This document shows positions 6,019 through 7,546 of a stretch of 7,546 bases of DNA, piece after piece. The notes under the pieces were generated by a model, which was not told the origin of the DNA, ran no database searches, and saw nothing but the letters and a program-made list of their open reading frames with translations. The number at the start of each line of letters is the position of its first letter. Within the stretch, counting starts at the first letter, position 1. The translations under genes were made by a program, and so were the position numbers. The stretch is from Pseudomonadota bacterium (lineage in GTDB: Bacteria > Pseudomonadota > Alphaproteobacteria > Kiloniellales > J153), in the NCBI GenBank assembly GCA_022572105.1, contig JACZWN010000166.1:1-7546 (forward strand), written 5' to 3'.

Positions 6019-7546
6019 GCCGCGTCCTCCGAATCCTTGCCGGCCCTGCCCGCCTTGGCCCCGTAGCCGCGCGGGGTATAGACCCAGGCGCCGCCGTCGC
6101 CACGCGCGACCCGGCGCGTGGCGCTGGAGCCGACCAGGACGACCGTCAGCATGTCGACCGCCGCGGGCACGATCTCGTCGAGGCGCAGCACCGTCACCGC
6201 CTCGCCCTCGCGGCCCAGGTTGCGGGCCAGCACCACGGGTGTCTCCGCGGCGCGGTGCGCGCGCAGGATCTCCACGGCGCGCGTCAGTTGCGTGGTGCGG
6301 CGCGCCGACACCGGGTTGTAGAGCGCGACCACGAAGTCGCCCTCGGCGGCGGCGGTAAGACGCCTTTCGATCGTCGGCCAGGGGGTCAGCAGGTCCGACA
6401 GCGAGATGGCGCAGAAGTCGTGCCCCAAGGGCGCGCCGGCGCGCGCGGCGGCGGCCTGCAAGGCGGAGATGCCGGGCACGACCGTGACCTCGGGACGGCG
6501 CCACGCGGGCTGCTCGTCGCGCTCCAAAAGCTCGAAGACCAGCGCCGCCATGGCGTAGATGCCCGGATCGCCCGAGCAGACGAGGGCCACCGCGTGGCCG
6601 CGGGCGGCGAGATCGAGGGCGGCGCGCACCCGCGTCTCCTCCTCGCCGAGCGCATAGGCGTGCACCCGCTTGCCCTCGGCGAGAGGGCCCAAGAGGTCGA
6701 GGTAGAGCCGGTAGCCCACGAGATCGCCGGCCGCCCGGATCGCCGCTTCGGCCTCGGGCGAGCGCCAGGCCGGACCGCCCGGTCCGAGTCCGACCACGGC
6801 GAGGCTGCCGCGGCCTTGGCCGATCGCGCGCGGATCGATGGGTTCGGTTGCGCGCGCGATGGCGCAGGTGGCGCGCGCCGCCTTGGTCTTGGCAACGACC
6901 AGCTCGCCTCCGGCGCCCGCGGCGGCGAGCGCCGCGGCCTCGGCGACGCCGTGGCAGCCGACCTCGCGGAACACCAGCTCCGAGGGGTTGGCCAGGCGCG
7001 GGGTCTCCGCCTCCAGGCGCGCGGCGGGAAAGAACCGCGCCGGCACGCCGAGCGCCTCGGCCACCCCATGAAGCGCCGGCTCGTCGGCCTTGAGGTCGAG
7101 GGAGACGACGCAGGCGACGGCGCCGGGCGCGAGATTGGCCGACGCCAGCGTCTCGCGCGCCAGGGCGATGAGCTCTCCCGGCTCCGCCCCCCTGACACAG
7201 CCGACGCCAAGGGCGAGGGTGGCCGGGTTGAGCACCAGGGTTTTCCCGTCCCCCTCCGCTTCGCCCAAATCCCTCTCGGTCAGCACGATGGTGTGATCGG
7301 CCGCCTCGGCGAAGCGCGCGCCGGAGTTAAGGAGCCACGCCCCGTCGCCGGCCTCGATTTCGAGCCTGACGGGCTCGCCGGCAAGCAGGGCGGCGGTGAC
7401 GGCCTTGGCGGCTTGCGCGTTGGCGGCGCGCCAGCCCTTCGGCGGATCGTCGAGCGCCAGGCCGAGACGCACATCGCCGGCGGTGGTGATGGCGGGCGGT
7501 ATTCCCAGGGACCGGGCGCTGTCGGGGGGCAGGCCGTTTGCGCCGC
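6015..7546 (-). CDS. cobJ: CbiG (CobE-like)-CobJ fusion: precorrin-3B C17-methyltransferase; 5' end outside window
   Basis: Two-domain B12 enzyme, partial at its N-terminus. The frame stays open from the GTG at 7472 out to the right edge and reads ...PPAITTAGDVRLGLALDDPP, typical of the CbiG core, so that GTG is internal and the gene begins outside. Numbering from 7472: CbiG C-terminal/CobE-like domain with GVGCVRG at 89-95, an LxNPSELVF block near 160-168 and GCHGVAEAA at 172-180. A linker of about 15 residues follows. The CobJ domain starts at about 223 (nt 6806) with GLGPGG at 228-233, CSGDPGIYAMA at 299-309, an ISLSDLLTPW block at 356-365 and ALYNP at 383-387. CobJ methylates C-17 and contracts the ring, precorrin-3B to precorrin-4. 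CbiG releases the two-carbon fragment in the anaerobic route, while CobE, related to its C-terminal domain, occurs in aerobic pathways. Such fusions are known in Alphaproteobacteria. It overlaps cobM by 4 bases. Confidence 0.94.
   Translation of the reverse strand, partial: GANGLPPDSARSLGIPPAITTAGDVRLGLALDDPPKGWRAANAQAAKAVTAALLAGEPVRLEIEAGDGAWLLNSGARFAEAADHTIVLTERDLGEAEGDGKTLVLNPATLALGVGCVRGAEPGELIALARETLASANLAPGAVACVVSLDLKADEPALHGVAEALGVPARFFPAARLEAETPRLANPSELVFREVGCHGVAEAAALAAAGAGGELVVAKTKAARATCAIARATEPIDPRAIGQGRGSLAVVGLGPGGPAWRSPEAEAAIRAAGDLVGYRLYLDLLGPLAEGKRVHAYALGEEETRVRAALDLAARGHAVALVCSGDPGIYAMAALVFELLERDEQPAWRRPEVTVVPGISALQAAAARAGAPLGHDFCAISLSDLLTPWPTIERRLTAAAEGDFVVALYNPVSARRTTQLTRAVEILRAHRAAETPVVLARNLGREGEAVTVLRLDEIVPAAVDMLTVVLVGSSATRRVARGDGGAWVYTPRGYGAKAGRAGKDSEDAA
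6025..6030 (-). promoter_or_regulatory. Shine-Dalgarno site of cobM inside the end of cobJ
   Basis: GGAGGA on the - strand, 6 nt before the GTG at 6018. It decides the cobM start against the long upstream open frame and the GTG two codons further in. Confidence 0.75.

Noticed and set aside
5006..6103. Second long - strand frame across cobM
   Set aside because: Arg-rich out-of-frame shadow of cobM; it crosses the inverted repeat and the cassette boundary.
6019..6504. Upstream extension of the cobM frame to about 6504
   Set aside because: It overlaps cobJ coding sequence, has low-complexity Arg-rich translation and no methyltransferase motifs. The GTG at 6018 has a ribosome site and a 4-bp stop-start overlap.
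1..7546. Search for a new defence, toxin-antitoxin, CRISPR, retron or secretion system
   Set aside because: No repeat array, reverse transcriptase, nuclease, toxin pair or secretion gene is visible. All sizeable genes belong to recognisable metabolic, transport, transposase or LemA/M48 families.

Overview
The window looks like the chromosome of a high-GC proteobacterium that makes vitamin B12. An alphaproteobacterium of the Rhodospirillales type is my best guess, because of the very high-GC codon use, the cobK/cobM/cobJ gene set and the CbiG-CobJ fusion. That placement is inference only. No RNA gene, CRISPR array or defence-type system is visible.

Layout: (1) Bases 2-340 are the 3' end of cobK (precorrin-6A reductase), + strand. 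(2) 437-1675 is a complete PLP enzyme of the alpha-oxoamine synthase family, closest in motifs to glycine C-acetyltransferase (KBL). (3) 1676-1897, directly behind its stop, is only the C-terminal end of a concentrative nucleoside transporter (CNT/NupC type), so it is a gene remnant. (4) 1898-2413 is scar DNA: the C-terminal end of an IS1380-type transposase (about 1974-2144), repeated GGGGTCA motifs and a possible promoter for the next genes. (5) 2414-4980 is a two-gene unit, lemA plus a membrane M48 (HtpX-like) metalloprotease with a long C-terminal extension ending in a TerB-like stretch. Its base composition and codon use are clearly lower in GC than everything around it. (6) 4981-5253 returns to high GC, holding a 44-codon ORF that runs into an imperfect 27-bp inverted repeat (5164-5229). 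(7) On the - strand, 5254-6018 is cobM and 6015 to beyond the right edge is a CbiG-CobJ fusion. Their 4-bp overlap indicates a cob operon read right to left.

The cobK and cobJ-cobM genes point towards each other and belong to the same corrin-ring pathway. CobJ makes precorrin-4, CobM methylates it to precorrin-5, and CobK reduces precorrin-6A. Roughly 5 kb of unrelated and partly decayed DNA lies between them. The simplest reading is a convergent intergenic spot in a B12 locus that has collected insertions and deletions and has captured a foreign lemA-M48 cassette, which appears intact. The flanks are fragments: a CNT tail, an IS tail and a cut-off ORF at the inverted repeat. The main interest is this mosaic and the M48-TerB-like fusion, not an evident new system.
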